From positions 22,179,438 through 22,243,437 of the forward strand of contig CM069598.1 in the NCBI GenBank assembly GCA_035771175.1: a DNA stretch of 64,000 bases. Direction: 5' to 3'. The notes below the pieces were generated by a model. It was given only the letters and a program-made list of their open reading frames with translations, made no database searches and was not told where the DNA came from. Made by a program: the position numbers and the translations under genes. Source of the stretch: Paratinospora sagittata. Its lineage: Eukaryota > Streptophyta > Magnoliopsida > Ranunculales > Menispermaceae. This document shows, piece after piece, positions 22,991 through 34,875 of this stretch (positions are counted from its first letter, which is position 1; every line of letters begins with the position of its first letter).

Positions 22991-24092
22991 TGTAACATTT
23001 TCACCCAAAAAGTGAGAAAAGGATAAAAGGACAAGATTGGTATTATGAAAAAGTCAAAGGATAAAATTGGAAAAGGATATAACTGGTATTAATCTAAAAG
23101 AAGTTTCTTTAGATACAAAAAAAAAATATAATGGAAATTACTTTTAAGTAATCTTCTCAAGAACGTTATCGAGAACGTACCTGAGCAAAAGATGAGACGA
23201 TAAATAAATAAATAAAAATCTCCAAGGGCATTTTTGGAAAATGACATATTTTTCATCCTATAAATAGGGGGGAGGTTTTTAGAATTTTCAAACTCAAAAC
23301 AAAATCTCTCTTTCTATCTTTTTATGAAAGAAGGCTTGAGGAGACGTTGTTTTGACGCTCATTTTAAGGTGGGGAGGAACCTATGGTTTGTGCATTCTAA
23401 TTTTTTCATTAAAAGTTTATATTCATACTATGACTATGCACACAACTTTACTTTCACTAGTGAAATGGTATTTGGGTTGGAAGTTGGCCCTTGCTGGATT
23501 GCTAAATACAACTTATTTGGGTTGGATGCTGACTCTTGCAGGATTGTTAAATGCAGTTTATTATTTTAGATTTCTTAAAATGTTTCATTCACTTGCTGGC
23601 AAAGTTTCCATATGCATATGTGTGCAATTGTTGTTGTAATATTCCTGTTTGAATATTTATTTTGATGATTTGCCTAAAGTGTGGAAACCTGCTAGGGAAC
23701 CCACTTGGCATAAAGCTCACCCTTAAATTTTATCTCTAGAAAATTAGGGTCAAGGAAAAGGAGAAAGAGGATGAAAGACAGGTGGAACGTAAGCAACAAA
23801 TAATGTATATTTGTGAATATACTCAAATAAGCGGACCGTAACAACCTTTACCTGTCTCTAAAGGTTGAAGTGTGTTCGGCACTCGTGTGTGTTAGTTTTG
23901 GTTTTAAAAATGTAAAAAATTATAGCATATGTAAGAAAATGACATTTTTGTACTATAGAAAATAAGTCACATAATAAAGTGAAATTAGTTTGGAGAATAC
24001 AAAAGTTGTAACTGGAATTTCTCTTGTTGCTATTTACCATCAAATCCTTAATTAAAAGGATTTTAAAATGAGAGAATATTCGGGGTGTAACA
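22991..24092 (+). repeat. Solo LTR, Gypsy type, with intact target-site duplication
   Basis: Starts TGTAACATTTTCACCC and ends CGGGGTGTAACA. GTGTG lies immediately before (22986-22990) and after (24093-24097). There is no PBS, internal region or polypurine tract, so it is a 1102-bp solo LTR left by recombination between two LTRs. It carries a TATA box at 23258. The wording of its ends resembles the other Gypsy LTRs here. Short ORFs inside are not genes. Confidence 0.9.
23258..23267 (+). promoter_or_regulatory. TATA box of the solo LTR
   Basis: CTATAAATAG, about 270 bp into the LTR, followed by a transcript-start-like region. It could act as an outward promoter. Confidence 0.5.
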
Positions 24093-24097
24093 GTGTG

Positions 24098-24820
24098 AGG
24101 AAAGAGTCGCTTGTCATTTCAATCATTGAGGTAGACGCGCGAGCTCCATTTCTCGCACTTTGATGCCTTGGTGTTAACGTTGAACATAGCCAATCACAAG
24201 GTACACAAGCTCTTGATTGACAACCAGAGTTCAACAAACATATTTTTTTTTTGGCATTTAAACGCATGGGATCCATGTTACGGGCCTCTAGCCAATTGCC
24301 ACCCCGTTAATTGGATTCACTGGAGACTCTTTCGCCCTTGATAGATTGATAACGATTCCCCATTAACAATAGGAGATTTCCCACTGCAATCAATGGTTAC
24401 AACTGACTTCCTAGTGGTTGATTCCCCATTAGTATTCAATGGGATCATTGGGCGCTCAAACTTGAACACGTTGAAAGCATTTGCGTCAAAATACCGTTTA
24501 ACAATGAAGTTTCCCACAAGCGAATGAATCATGATAGTGCAACACGATCAAAAGGACTCAAGGGAACGCTACGCACTTGCCTTACAAAAGAGAAAAATAC
24601 TAACCACTAATAGAGAAGATTCGAGTCCACACGCCAAGCATGACAATCATAGTTCACCAAGCCTCTAAGTTCTAAAAGAAAGGAAAAGTAATAAAGCAAC
24701 AAGGTCAAAAGAAGATGTAATAAGGCCTTATTATGTACCCCACATTAGATGATGAATAAATGATTTCCCTTGATCCATCAGCAAACTCCACGCAGAATAG
24801 TCATAACTGCGTGCCAAACA
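24098..24820. other. Unassigned region with a short minus-strand ORF
   Basis: The only ORF of note is 24532-24317 on the minus strand, 71 codons (start MIHSLVGNFIVKRYF). It has no family motif I recognise and no neighbouring coding sequence in frame. It may be a decayed transposon gene. A T-run lies at 24242. Confidence 0.35.
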
Positions 24821-24821
24821 T

Positions 24822-25575
24822 CTCACAACAACAAAGGCTACAGTCAATTGTCAATAAAAGGCTATGGGCACCTGTAAACGAAAGGCTACGACTGATCTTC
24901 AACAAAAGGCTACAACCACTTAGAAATGATAGGGTACGCCGATCATCAGGCTACAACTACTTTTAAACGAAAGGCTATGACTAATTGTCAACAAAAAGCT
25001 ACAACCACTTGCAAATGAAAGGGTTCGACTGATCGCCAACAAAAGTCTATGACCACTTATAAATGATAGGCTACGACCACTTATAAATGAAAGTTTACTA
25101 CCGATCATCAACAAAAAGCTATGGCCACTTATAGATGAAAGGCTAAAACCGATTATCAAGAAAAAGCTACAACCACTTACAACAAACGAGAGGCTATGAC
25201 CGATTATTAAAAAAGAGCCTTCAACCACTTACAAACGAAAGGCTACAATAGCTTACAAGTGAAAGGTTACTGCCGATCACCATCAAAAGGTTACAACCGA
25301 TTACAAATGAAAGGCTATGACTGATCATCATCAAATGGAAGGTTACGATCAATCATCAATAAAGGCTACGATCGCTTACAAATGAGAGGCTACGGCCAAT
25401 CACCAACAAGGGCTACAACCACTTAGAAACAAAAGGGCTATGGGCGGTCATCAGCAAAAGGGTACTGTCATCTATAAATGAAACGTTTGCGGTGGATCAT
25501 TAGCAAAGGGTTGTGGCCAATCAACATCAAGAGATGACAACCACTTATAAATGAAAAGCTACAAGGACTCAACAG
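24822..25575. repeat. Degenerate minisatellite of alternating 24-bp units
   Basis: Roughly thirty units of about 24 bp, in two alternating types: GGCTACAACCACTTACAAAT plus GAAA, and GGCTACGACCGATCATCAAC plus AAAA. This gives a period of about 49 bp for the pair, with drift and dropped units. Every unit starts GGCTA or a variant. ORFs through it, including the 102-codon minus-strand one at 24920-25228, are repeats in translation, not genes. Confidence 0.88.
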
Positions 25576-25613
25576 AGGTTGTAAAAAAGAAAGTCATGCA
25601 TAGACACACAAAA

Positions 25614-27060
25614 TGTTGGCCCAGATTTGAGTCCAATAGAGGAGGTGAATTGGACTAAATGTAGGACTTGAACCTTTCTCAGAAATTAAAAATAAGGTGC
25701 AGGAAAAAAAAAAGAGAACTTTAAATTTTTTACGTGGTTTAACTATTCAAGCCTACGTCCATGACTTGAACTCCTCATTTAAGATTTCCCAAAACCCACT
25801 ATTAGATCCTACTCAAGTGTGAGGATCAAAACTGGTTTCATTTCTCAACTTTCAGGTGTGGGAAACCTTTACATACACTGTTCTCAAAACAGAGAACCTC
25901 TCAGTGATTAACAAGCCATTTAAATACAAATAGGTTGAAAGAACGAGGATTCTTTTACCAAGAACAACTCAATATACTTGCAATGAAGTTTTAAATGCTT
26001 CTTCAGTATGCTCAGCAAAAAATGTTAAGTTTCAATGCACAACTTAAATGAGGAAAAAACTTTCTTCTAGACTGCTTGAAAGATGTATAATGAAGCTTTG
26101 ATCCAAGAAAGTGTTTTGAAAACAAGATGTTTGAAGCTTAAAAGGCTCGATAAAACTCAGAGAATACTTAGAATGATTATGTAAGGTTTTTTTTTTCTTA
26201 CAAACAAAGAGAATTTATGTGTTCTCTCAAAACTATCAAGGTTAGGGTTTCAATCTCCTAAAAACCCTAGAATTTGAATTTCAAATTCAAACCCTAACTA
26301 TTTGATTCTTCATGAAAACATGGGACTTGAACAAAATGTTGAATCACCAAAGAAGAAATCAGGTCAGAAAGTAGCTTTTGAAAACCCTGAAAAAATTAGT
26401 TTTGCTCTGACGCAAGGACTAGCGTATTTATTTATCCAGTAGTGTGTTGGTATCAAGAAACCTGAGAGCACTAACCTGGGTTCTAGGAGGCATTGGACTA
26501 GTGCGCTGGTTTCAATAGTCGAGACTATCTAGACTTTCTGGGCCCTTGACTAACGCCTGGGTCTCTGTTACTAGTGCGTTGGATCAATTTCCAAAAATTC
26601 TCAGATTTTTCTAGGCTGGGTTAGTGCACTAGTGGTCTTGACTAGCGCACTGGTCTCAATTCCAGAAACCAAACTTTAGTGAACAAAGGCATTAGCGCTC
26701 TATAACACTTTGGCTAGCGTTCTTGTTGAACCAAGAACACTTAAACTTGATTTTTCATTTCGAGAACAACACTTAAAACCATTTTCCTCTGAATCAAACA
26801 CTTAAACATGTTTCTAATGATTTGAAAACAATTAAAATACTTCAACAAGGGTTCAAAACATATTCAAATCAAATTTTGAAAGTTTTGCAACTACTGGTGA
26901 AAAACTTTTAAAAGCATAAAATAGGAGTGCATGCAAGATTACTTGGCTGAGAATACTAAAGAATATTTTACAACCTAAATGAAATCTAAGCAAATTACAA
27001 AGTAAAAAAAAGCTTGAGTCTTTGTGCTTGCTTTCGATCAAAAGTTCATCAATTATGGAG
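25614..27060 (-). repeat. LTR of family G, minus strand
   Basis: The minus strand ends ...CCAATTCACCTCC...CTGGGCCAACA at 25614 and shows, from about 26400 to 26700, repeated CTAGTGCGCTGG-like words, the counterpart of the AGCGTCCT cluster in element F. There is no PBS on its left, so it is a 3' LTR or solo LTR. The right end (start of the LTR) is estimated. No target-site duplication found. Confidence 0.6.
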
Positions 27061-28049
27061 CCTAAGATGCCAACGATGGCAACACCATGAAAATCATAAA
27101 AGAGTTAGGAACAAAACAAACGATCCATCAAAACCAAGTCAGCAATTGAAAATTAAGAAGTAGACAATATCCATAGTCAAAGATGACAAATCCCAAAAGC
27201 AATTGATGACAAAAAGACATCATCCTCAGGCCTCTCCTGCATTTCTGCCATATTTGTCATACTCCTTGCTGAGAGGGCTTCCAATCTAGGCGCAGGTAGA
27301 AGATCATCGTCCTAACGTCACCCATCCCCTCATAGTATCCTTCATCGTTTTCCTTCTTGCACGCCCTCGATATCTCCTTCTTGTGGCTCACGCACATGTC
27401 CTCATTGCTCGGCGAGTCATCGTCTACTCCGTTTTACTCTTTTCTGCCGTTCATGAAGCCTTGGCAAACTCCTTCTCATACGTAGCATTTTTGGCAGACA
27501 ACTCCTTGATGATTTTATGCTTTTTTGAAAGTTGCTAAACACAGTCATCATGTACTTCCTTCAGTTGGGCCTTAGACTTATCTCGAAGGATGCTAAGCAC
27601 ATAAGTGGCATGAGAAAAAACAATTGAGTGTTTAAAAGAAAGCCCGTACTAAACTCCAACAGACAAATGAAAATAAACATAAACAAAAATACCCAAGTGA
27701 GTTGCACAAGAGTATTGTCCCACAAAAGATCAAAATTCACCCCACGGATCTCCTGAGCCTTCCTGTTTTGAATGCTTATTTTGGTACCCCGATTGGCATA
27801 CTCAACAAAATCAATCTCTTCCTTCATTGGGGTTGGATCTGAGGAGCCTTTTTCTTCTTGCTAAGGGAGCTACTCTGAGCAACATTCTTCTTTCCATTCC
27901 CTGACGATAAAGCCCAAGGAATCAAATCAGAGGTGGATTCAGACAGCGAAGGAGCAGAACTAACCCTGTTAAACTAAGCGGAAGTGGAGTTAGGATATTT
28001 CTAGACTATCCTTTGCCTAGCGAGCTTAAACCTTTCTTCGCCCTCTACT
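27061..28049 (-). pseudogene. Unidentified minus-strand coding relic
   Basis: Minus-strand pieces in several frames look protein-like. One is a Ser-rich and Lys-rich stretch (SSGNGKKN, SLSKKKK, about 27940-27840). Another is an ORF at 27827-27561 starting MKEEIDFVEYANRG and running into a hydrophobic segment. A third is a charged, helix-like part (KNATYEKEFAKAS, about 27500). The layout resembles transposon-encoded proteins with a coiled-coil tail, but I do not recognise a family. Many stops make an active gene unlikely. Confidence 0.3.
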
Positions 28050-29673
28050 TGTGACGACCCTACTTTTTTCGACCCAAAAAGATCGGATCGCCTAGGCTAG
28101 TATCCTTTCCAGCAGAGTAATAGTAACCCTCAGCCTTTCCCATATCACAAATCCATACACATATCCATCAATGAACAAGTCACATGCATAAATCTCACAA
28201 GGAATTAATACATATAAACCAAGAGTATGAAATACTACATGAAAGCCCAAGGGAATAAAAAAGTTATTGCATTCATCAATAATCGAATCCAAGTTTAATA
28301 GAAAAGACGAAAATAAAGATCTACCTTACAAAAAAGGTAAATCCCTTGCTCCAAGCGAGACTCACTAAACGTCAAGGTGGAGCAACACCTAGGAGGCTCA
28401 CAATGTGTTAATTGAGGGCACAACTAGGTCCTATAAAAGTAAGTGAGAGGGGTGAGTTTAAAGCCCAGTGAAATTTGGATATCACATATCCACCATCATA
28501 CATTCATCAATACAGTTAAAGCAGTGCAGTTAAATAGACAACATGCTATCATGGTTCCAGTGTAAACAACATACAATGAGACATAATGGAATATAATCAA
28601 AGTAATCATGTACATCTACTAATATGCATGAATTTTGAAAATCAATCACATAATGCAGACTTGTTGTTGTAGCCATATGAGAGTTATATCATCACCCCTA
28701 CATGCGTACTTTATATGATTTTACTAGATGGTCCACCCTCGTGGTTAATCTCACATTGGGAACCTCCAGTAGTTCAACTTTGTGTGAATGCATCCACATT
28801 TAAACTATGTACTGGATCTTATGAGAAATCTTCCTATAGTTGAATGTCGTATGAACGCATCCATACTCATACTACGCACTCATTCTCATATCCAAATGAC
28901 AAGAACACCATCCATTAAAATCCATGCATTCCATGATCTCAAATATAAGCATGATATTTCCAAAACAATAAACATTAATATATGTAAATAATTTCATTAC
29001 ATGTTTCGTGATGCCGAAACAACATTTATATCCATGACGATACATATATGATGGGGGGAACGAAATTCTACTCACAGTGATTTCGATTTCCAAATCTAAT
29101 CCTCATTCACGTCACATTAGGAACCTTGATTCACAACTGGTTCCTTACCTCCTATCATATATAGAAACTATTCTTAGTTCATCAACATCACTTGTACACA
29201 TCCAAACACAACTATATTCAATATTCCCATTTACTCGTAATTATCTAATCATGGTACATCTAACTAAGGTCCAAATAATTCTTCGAAATGGAATTACCCT
29301 AAAAAAAACTTATGCTACATGTGGGCCACCTCCATGCCACCTAAGCAAAAACACACCTCTGTACTAAGCGCCATGTCACAGAGGGTGCCATGTGTTAAAA
29401 ATGTGCCTGCATGGCGACAATGTGTCTTTTGAGGTGGTCAATGCGCATAACGAGGTAGTCAACATGCACATCAAGATAGTCAACACGCCTGTCAAGGGGG
29501 TCGTCTCGCGTACTGGACCGATCGACGCACGTACCAAGGTCGCAACGACCGACGTGCGTACAGATTATTTAGCTCTTTAGAATAAAAATCCAATTATAAT
29601 ACTAATAACAATACAATTTCTAACTTTTTTTAGATAGAGCAATGAGATTCCATCAATAAGTGTACGTACAACA
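28050..29673 (-). repeat. Gypsy-type LTR, minus strand (about 1.6 kb)
   Basis: On the minus strand it starts TGTTGTACGTACAC (29673) and ends GGTCGTCACA (28050). Before the start lies a purine tract AGGTGGGGAT, so this is a 3' LTR. The interior has CACTGGGCTTTAAACTCACCCC on the minus strand (about 28480-28450), matching in position and wording the CACTGGGCACC...GGCTCACCC block of Gypsy B's LTR. A degenerate array with GTCAACRCGC words lies at 29430-29510. No internal coding region remains next to it. Confidence 0.65.
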
Positions 29674-29684
29674 ATCCCCACCTA
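29674..29684 (-). other. Polypurine tract next to the minus-strand Gypsy LTR
   Basis: Minus strand TAGGTGGGGAT, immediately ahead of the LTR start. It resembles the tract used by Gypsy B (AAGGTGGGTG). Confidence 0.5.
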
Positions 29685-30439
29685 ACCCATTAGGGTTTAA
29701 TTCAATTAAGAGCATAAAGTATCAAAAAAATAAAAATAAAAATAAAAATAAATAAAATAGCTTCTTTTTTCCTAGTTTCGTCAATAAGATCTTCTAACCT
29801 TTCGGCTTATTTATCTCTTATTTTATATATTATAAATTTACCTTGACCAATACATAATTGAATTTCACAGAACATCTTAATTTTTATTCATATTTTCATA
29901 ATATATAATAATTATATAAATGTAACATTAAAAATTCTATTAATATATTAATTAAATAATATTTATAGATATAATATTAATATATTAGTATTAAAATATT
30001 CTATATTAGATATTCTAATATTCTAAATTCTTAAAGATCTATATTCAAAAATATCAAATACTAATAATAGAATTAATTCAATTTATTTTTTTCATTCAAT
30101 AAGTTTGACTTTTACCCCTCCCTAAACCCTCAATTAATTCAATTTATTTTGGAAGGGATTCAAGGGAGGGTTCATTTTGCAAGTCTAGAATACCGATAGG
30201 TTCAAGAGATGAGAAAATTCAGGATAGCCACTAGAAAGACTCTGGAAAATATAACATTTTTGTTACTTCACCAACCATAAGAAGAAGCAAACACAACAGG
30301 TACACTAATCAAGAAGATTGATTTATATCACCATAAACGTTGATTCTATTCTAGTGTACTTAAAAGGAAGGGGTTATGGTTTCACTAAAAACTAATCCTA
30401 TACTAGTGCATGGTAAATATTTGGGGAGTGTTACAATAT
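29685..30439. other. AT-rich non-coding region downstream of NRAMP
   Basis: Low-complexity AAAAT repeats (29726-29756), very AT-rich DNA (29860-30070) and a near-repeat of AATTAATTCAATTTATTTT (about 30070 and 30130). No ORF. Confidence 0.6.
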
Positions 30440-30682
30440 TTAAATTGCAAACAAAATACGCCATCTGACAGTTTCATGTATTCATTTTTTCTTCATGTAA
30501 GGCATGTTTAGAACAAGGGATATACATACAATCAAGAGATTTATGACATAGTAGGTATTTCAATTCCTCTACCGAAAGGTAAAGGCTGCCTTATTTCCTT
30601 AATAGCAACAACCTACCACAACTACAAGTTCCTCATACATTTGAGGATTCAAGAAGCTATGCCAAGTGTTCTGTTTAGAAAA
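30440..30682 (-). other. Probable 3' UTR of the NRAMP gene
   Basis: Follows the NRAMP stop on the minus strand and has no transposon signature. The extent and poly(A) site are not visible; this is inference from position. Confidence 0.4.
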
Positions 30683-31018
30683 TCAAGCATCCCTCCCTGA
30701 GGAGGCAGGCAACTGCATGCTTACTATGTCTTCTCTGGGGAGACAGTAAATGGGTTCATTACCAGATATATTGACTCTTTCTCCCATTTCTGCTTCTTCT
30801 GATGACAATATGTGTATGATCTCTTTATTTTTTCGAACAACCAAGTACACAATACCAGCCAAATATACCAACATGCCTGGAAACCCAACGCTTCCCACAA
30901 ACACAACAACCAGAAGCTTGAGCTTGCTATGCACAAGGAACTTGACAAAGCTGGTTGCAAGAAAATAGATATTGATGGCCATTATCAAAGAGCCTATGAT
31001 CCAGGTTATTGCTGAAAT
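30683..31018 (-). CDS. NRAMP: NRAMP metal transporter, last exon
   Basis: Encodes the C-terminus of an NRAMP divalent-metal/proton symporter (Fe/Mn class, endomembrane or plasma membrane). It reads ISAITWIIGSLIMAINIYFL, then the last membrane segment (KLLVVVFVGSVG...YLAGIVYLVV), a Lys/Glu cytosolic tail and the plant-typical end REDIVSMQLP. Stop TGA at 30683-30685. The acceptor is GTTGCTGCAG before 31018 and the exon starts in phase 0 (Ile). The 111 codons have no stop. It joins directly in sense to the exon at 46612-46707. The product family is recognised from memory; which NRAMP paralogue is not determined, though the tail suits the AtNRAMP1/6 group better than the NRAMP2-5 group. Confidence 0.9.
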   Translation of the reverse strand: MSAITWIIGSLIMAINIYFLATSFVKFLVHSKLKLLVVVFVGSVGFPGMLVYLAGIVYLVVRKNKEIIHILSSEEAEMGERVNISGNEPIYCLPREDIVSMQLPASSGRDA

Positions 31019-31188
31019 CTGCAGCAACGGAAGAAAAGATAGATTACTAATAGAGGCTCTAACAAAATGTTACAAGAGAAAAACTTGAATCAGGCCACAA
31101 CAGCTAAGAGATGTAACCGGAAGTTTCAACATATGGCATACCTCAAACAGATTAGCTGGTCATAAAGTAAACAAATTATCAAGTAAAG

Positions 31189-32068
31189 AAAGGATCGAAA
31201 ATTCGACTTCGCTTTGTACTTCGGTCACTAGAAAATCGGACTTAATTCGGAGAATTTTAATTCGACGTGGAGAATTTTTGTAAAAATTGACTAAAATAAA
31301 GAAGTTAAGAAAATTTTTGCATATTATAATATCTAAATTTATTGTAACATAAGCTAACAACTAATAAATAGAGACACTTTTAACAGATAAAAAATATTCA
31401 TAAATAGCCTAACAAAATCAATTTTGCTAAGTGGGTTGATGAATTTGAAATGGTTGGGTCTGGTCTTAATCCCTTTTCTATGTTTTGATTTTCAACTTTG
31501 TAGTGGCTTGCTTCTCGAACATGTACTTTGCAAGTTTGACATTCCATCTTGCTTAAATTATTAGTTTATTATTTAAATGTATTGTTTTTTCATTGGTTTT
31601 GGGAACTCTTTCAATGTATTTTTAAGTTTTTGTCTCATTCTAACTTTCTTTCTTTATTTTTATTTTTCTTGCTTCTTTTCTTCTTTTTACGTGAATCCCA
31701 TAAAATTAGATGATATGTTAGCTTGTTAGATTATTTTTTATTTATTTATACTGCTATGTTCGTTGATGAAGTTGAAAATAATGCATAATTATTGGTAGTT
31801 TTTTTTTTGTTGATGAAATAAAACTTGTTTATTTATCTGTCGAATTTCATCGAATTTTATTGAATTCATTGAATTTTGTGTCAATTTTTTTGCATTTTCT
31901 CATTAAATAATTAAACTTTTATCAAGGTTATTGAATTTTATCGAATTTTAACGATTTTTTTCAGCAAACTTTTGTAGTTTTTATGTTACATTCACGTCGC
32001 TCTTCGGTGGTTTAAAAAATAAAAAAATTCTCCAAATTTGGGTGAATTTTTTCAATTTTTGAACCATA
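31189..32068 (-). mobile_element. hAT-like non-autonomous DNA element, copy 1 (880 bp)
   Basis: Flanked by the 8-bp duplication AAGTAAAG (31181-31188 and 32069-32076). The termini are imperfect inverted repeats: AAAGGATCGAAAATTCG on the left and TATGGTTCAAAAATTGA read inward from the right. The body is AT-rich, full of AATTCGA/TCGAATTT words, without a transposase ORF. The same sequence is present in inverse orientation at 50386-51279. The 8-bp duplication and a terminus close to CAAGG are hAT traits. Confidence 0.82.
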
Positions 32069-32076
32069 AAGTAAAG

Positions 32077-33106
32077 GATCTACTAGATTGGTGCCTCAAG
32101 GTCATTAGGTTAGTTGAATTGTACTTCAAAAGCCCCCATGGAGAACTATTTCGAAGATGAACTTTTTCTTTCTCCAAATTCATGACTTGTACCATAGTAC
32201 GGGCCAAAAAAGAATAATGCTTCTCATATCACGAGTTATGGGTGTTGTTTAACAAATAAAAGGGACATGATTCTTCGTCCAAATTATGAAATCATATATT
32301 AAGAATCAAGCTTTGCATGCTTACAATCCATACACAGGACAAGATATCCAAGTTGCTAACTAGCATCATAGCAATAGTTACCCAAGTCATGAGGTTGTCT
32401 TGGTTTTTTCCCATCATACCACATATTTTGTTCACTTGAGAGGAAACAGTAGATAAAATCTAGCTGTCATTCTCCTCTGATTGTGCAATTTGAATCCTAC
32501 ATTTTATTAGACTTCTTTCTGGTTTATTTACTCCTCAATTTACCCACCCTAATCACTTGAGATCTACCAGCACGTCATATGATTAAGTTCTACAAATAGA
32601 ATGGTCCTTCAGATTTGTCTACTGATTCCATACTTCTAGTATATTGATCTTGTAACCTATCAATTTATGAATATAGTAGATTCAGAGCTCGTTTTATGCC
32701 TAAATTTTCTGTAGCACTTTTAAATGTTTTCTATTTCATGAGTAATCTATTCCATATCATTTAACATTAAAAAAATATCACCCTAAAAAGGAAATCCACA
32801 CACACAAAATATATACAACTCTCCAATAATCCTTTAGCTTAACCAGAAACGATTCCCCCGTTGGAAAGGAGAACAAGCATTAATCGTTTGGCAAGCTGGT
32901 CCACAGAAGATTGGGACTAAACATCTTTCAAAAATAGGAAGTGAAGCCTTACTGACCAAGCAACTTCGCAAGGTTGCTGGTGGGGTTCATCCTAAGCATG
33001 CCAAACTTAGACCCAACATTCATGGAATTCTCGCCATCAATAATAATTTTGCATACATTATCTCCACACTTGATATTAGTGCAAAAGATGAAAGATGTTG
33101 GGTTTT
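32077..33106. other. Intron sequence without recognised elements
   Basis: No ORF or repeat structure that I can assign. From 32970 short protein-like strings occur (GVHPKHAKLRPNIHG) that may be old transposon DNA. Confidence 0.4.
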
Positions 33107-33260
33107 CAACCACAATCGATCAATCCAATACGCAGCGGAATTCAATACAAACAATCTCTTATTCAATTCTAAAAAACTTTCTTACAAACAATCAACCTTT
33201 CACTCAATTTATTCTCTCTCTAACCCAATCAATCTTCTCAACTCTACACCCACCATTCAA

Positions 33261-34034
33261 ATGGCTTTACCTTCTCTTAAACTTTCCAGTCTCAGCCAAC
33301 CCCTCACCATCAAATTGGATCGGAGCGATTATCTTCTCTGGAAAAACCAACTGCTCAACGTGATCATTGCAAACGGCTTAGAAGGCTACATTGATGGTTC
33401 AAATCTATGTCCTCCGAAATTCTTAGATCTGCAACAACAGGAGCTCAACCCTCTCTATTCATCTTGGCAACGACTGGATCGATTGGTCATGAGCTGGCTA
33501 TATGCTTCATTAATAGATTCAATGGTAAGCCAGATAGTGAGTTTATCCTCTTCTTTTGAAATATGGAAAGCTCTTGAACAGACCTATGCCTCTGCATCTC
33601 AATCACGGTTGCTTGAGTTGCGATCTGAGATTCATTCACTCAAGAAAGATGGTATGATTGTCGATGAATTCATCCTTAAGCTGAAATCTCTCATTGTTCA
33701 ACTAGCATCAATTGGAGAACCAATTCCTCTTAAAGACCAGCTGATTAATCTTTATCAAGAGTTAGGCTCAGAGTACAATGCCCTAGTTGCTTCCATTCAA
33801 GCTAGATTTGGTTTGCCATCATTGAGGAAGTCCATCGCACACTTCTTAGCTATGATCAACACCTTCAACGCCAAAACTCCGTTTCTCACTTGCCATTCCC
33901 TCAAGCACACGTTGCACCAAAATTAGCTCCTCGACATCCTTTACCGATGCCTCCTGGTTTTCCTGGAATTTCTCACACCGGTTTTCACCTTCCAGCTTCT
34001 GGTACACCCTTTTCCACGGGCTATTGTGCACCAC
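33261..34034 (+). pseudogene. Copia-1 gag, 5' piece
   Basis: ATG at 33261 opens MALPSLKLSSLSQPLTIKLD, the start of an Ale/Retrofit-type Copia gag. LWKNQLLNVI, ASQSRLLELRSEIHSL and SLIVQLASIGEPIP follow. The frame breaks near 33890. A Pro/Gly-rich linker continues in another frame to 34034, where Copia-2 is inserted, and resumes at 39471. The 33107-33260 stretch looks like a leader. No 5' LTR or PBS was found upstream, so the 5' end is lost or unrecognisable. Confidence 0.8.
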
Positions 34035-34039
34035 AGAAC
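34035..34039. repeat. Target-site duplication of Copia-2 (left)
   Basis: AGAAC, repeated at 39466-39470 after the 3' LTR. Confidence 0.92.
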
Positions 34040-34612
34040 TGATGGTCCACCTCATGATTTCACGTGGGCAGCAACCAACGAATAATTAAATTGAATGGAA
34101 GGAAAGAAGCAAGGCGGCTGACCAAAAAAGGGTGGTTGAAGTGAATTTCAACATACGACGGCTGCATGGGAATGCCGCATGGGTCACGTGGGCTGCTCTA
34201 AAATAATTACAAAAATGTCCTTGTTTGAACTCTATAAATAGAGTCATTCTTTCAACTTGAAAATTCATTCGAAGATATTCGATTCTAGTGATCTAATCCG
34301 ATAGATCAAGAGAGCCTCAAAGAGAGTTTCTTTGAGAAGAAAAAGTGTGAGCCAATTTGTGAAGTTTTATCTACAAATTGAAGATACATAGATATTGTAT
34401 ATTTGTGAGAGATCCATCGAAAGGTGAAGTTTGTAATCCCATTATATTATAGTGGAAGTCTTTAAGCGACTTACGGGTCCCGTGGTTTTTACCTCATCTT
34501 TGGAGGGTTTTCCACGCTAAAATCGTTGGTGTTATTTTGTTGTATTTATAGTTTGGAAAATTATCCTGAGATTGTAGAATTTATTTCTTTACAACCATCG
34601 ATTTTCCCAACA
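34040..34612 (+). repeat. 5' LTR of Copia-2 (573 bp)
   Basis: TGATGGTCCACC to TTCCCAACA. TATA-like TCTATAAATA at 34231. Compared with the 3' LTR, most differences are T or A here against C or G there. Confidence 0.93.
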
Positions 34613-34615
34613 AAG

Positions 34616-34627
34616 TGGTATCAGAGC
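34616..34627 (+). other. Primer binding site of Copia-2
   Basis: TGGTATCAGAGC, three bases after the LTR. A leader with repeated CACTATTCAT-like words (34660-34815) precedes gag. Confidence 0.93.
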
Positions 34628-34660
34628 TTGGGTCGTTTTCAGTGAAGGTAATGTTCATAC

Positions 34661-34815
34661 ATATAGTACTATTTTGTCAGCAGTCACTATTTAGAATAGT
34701 AGTACTATTTATAGAGTACTATTTACAGAGCACTATTCACAAGGGCGCTATTCATATAATACTATTCACAAAGGGTACTATTCATTGAATACTATTCATA
34801 TAGTACTATTCATCG
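34661..34815 (+). repeat. Degenerate short tandem repeat in Copia-2 leader
   Basis: About ten near-copies of ATAGTACTATTCA or GTACTATTCACA at irregular 15-20-bp spacing between PBS and gag. Confidence 0.75.
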
Positions 34816-34875
34816 CCGGAAATTCATCGCCGGAGAAGTGTCAAGCTCCGCGAAACTTGTTGATTGACGACTCAA

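Noticed and set aside
24920..25228. 102-codon minus-strand ORF with periodic Ser/Phe/Leu
   Set aside because: Shadow of the 24-bp minisatellite. No start context or family.
25609..27040. CAAAA as target-site duplication of the minus-strand family G LTR
   Set aside because: A second CAAAA exists near 27031, but the bases beside it do not form an LTR terminus (CA), so the boundary is unsupported.
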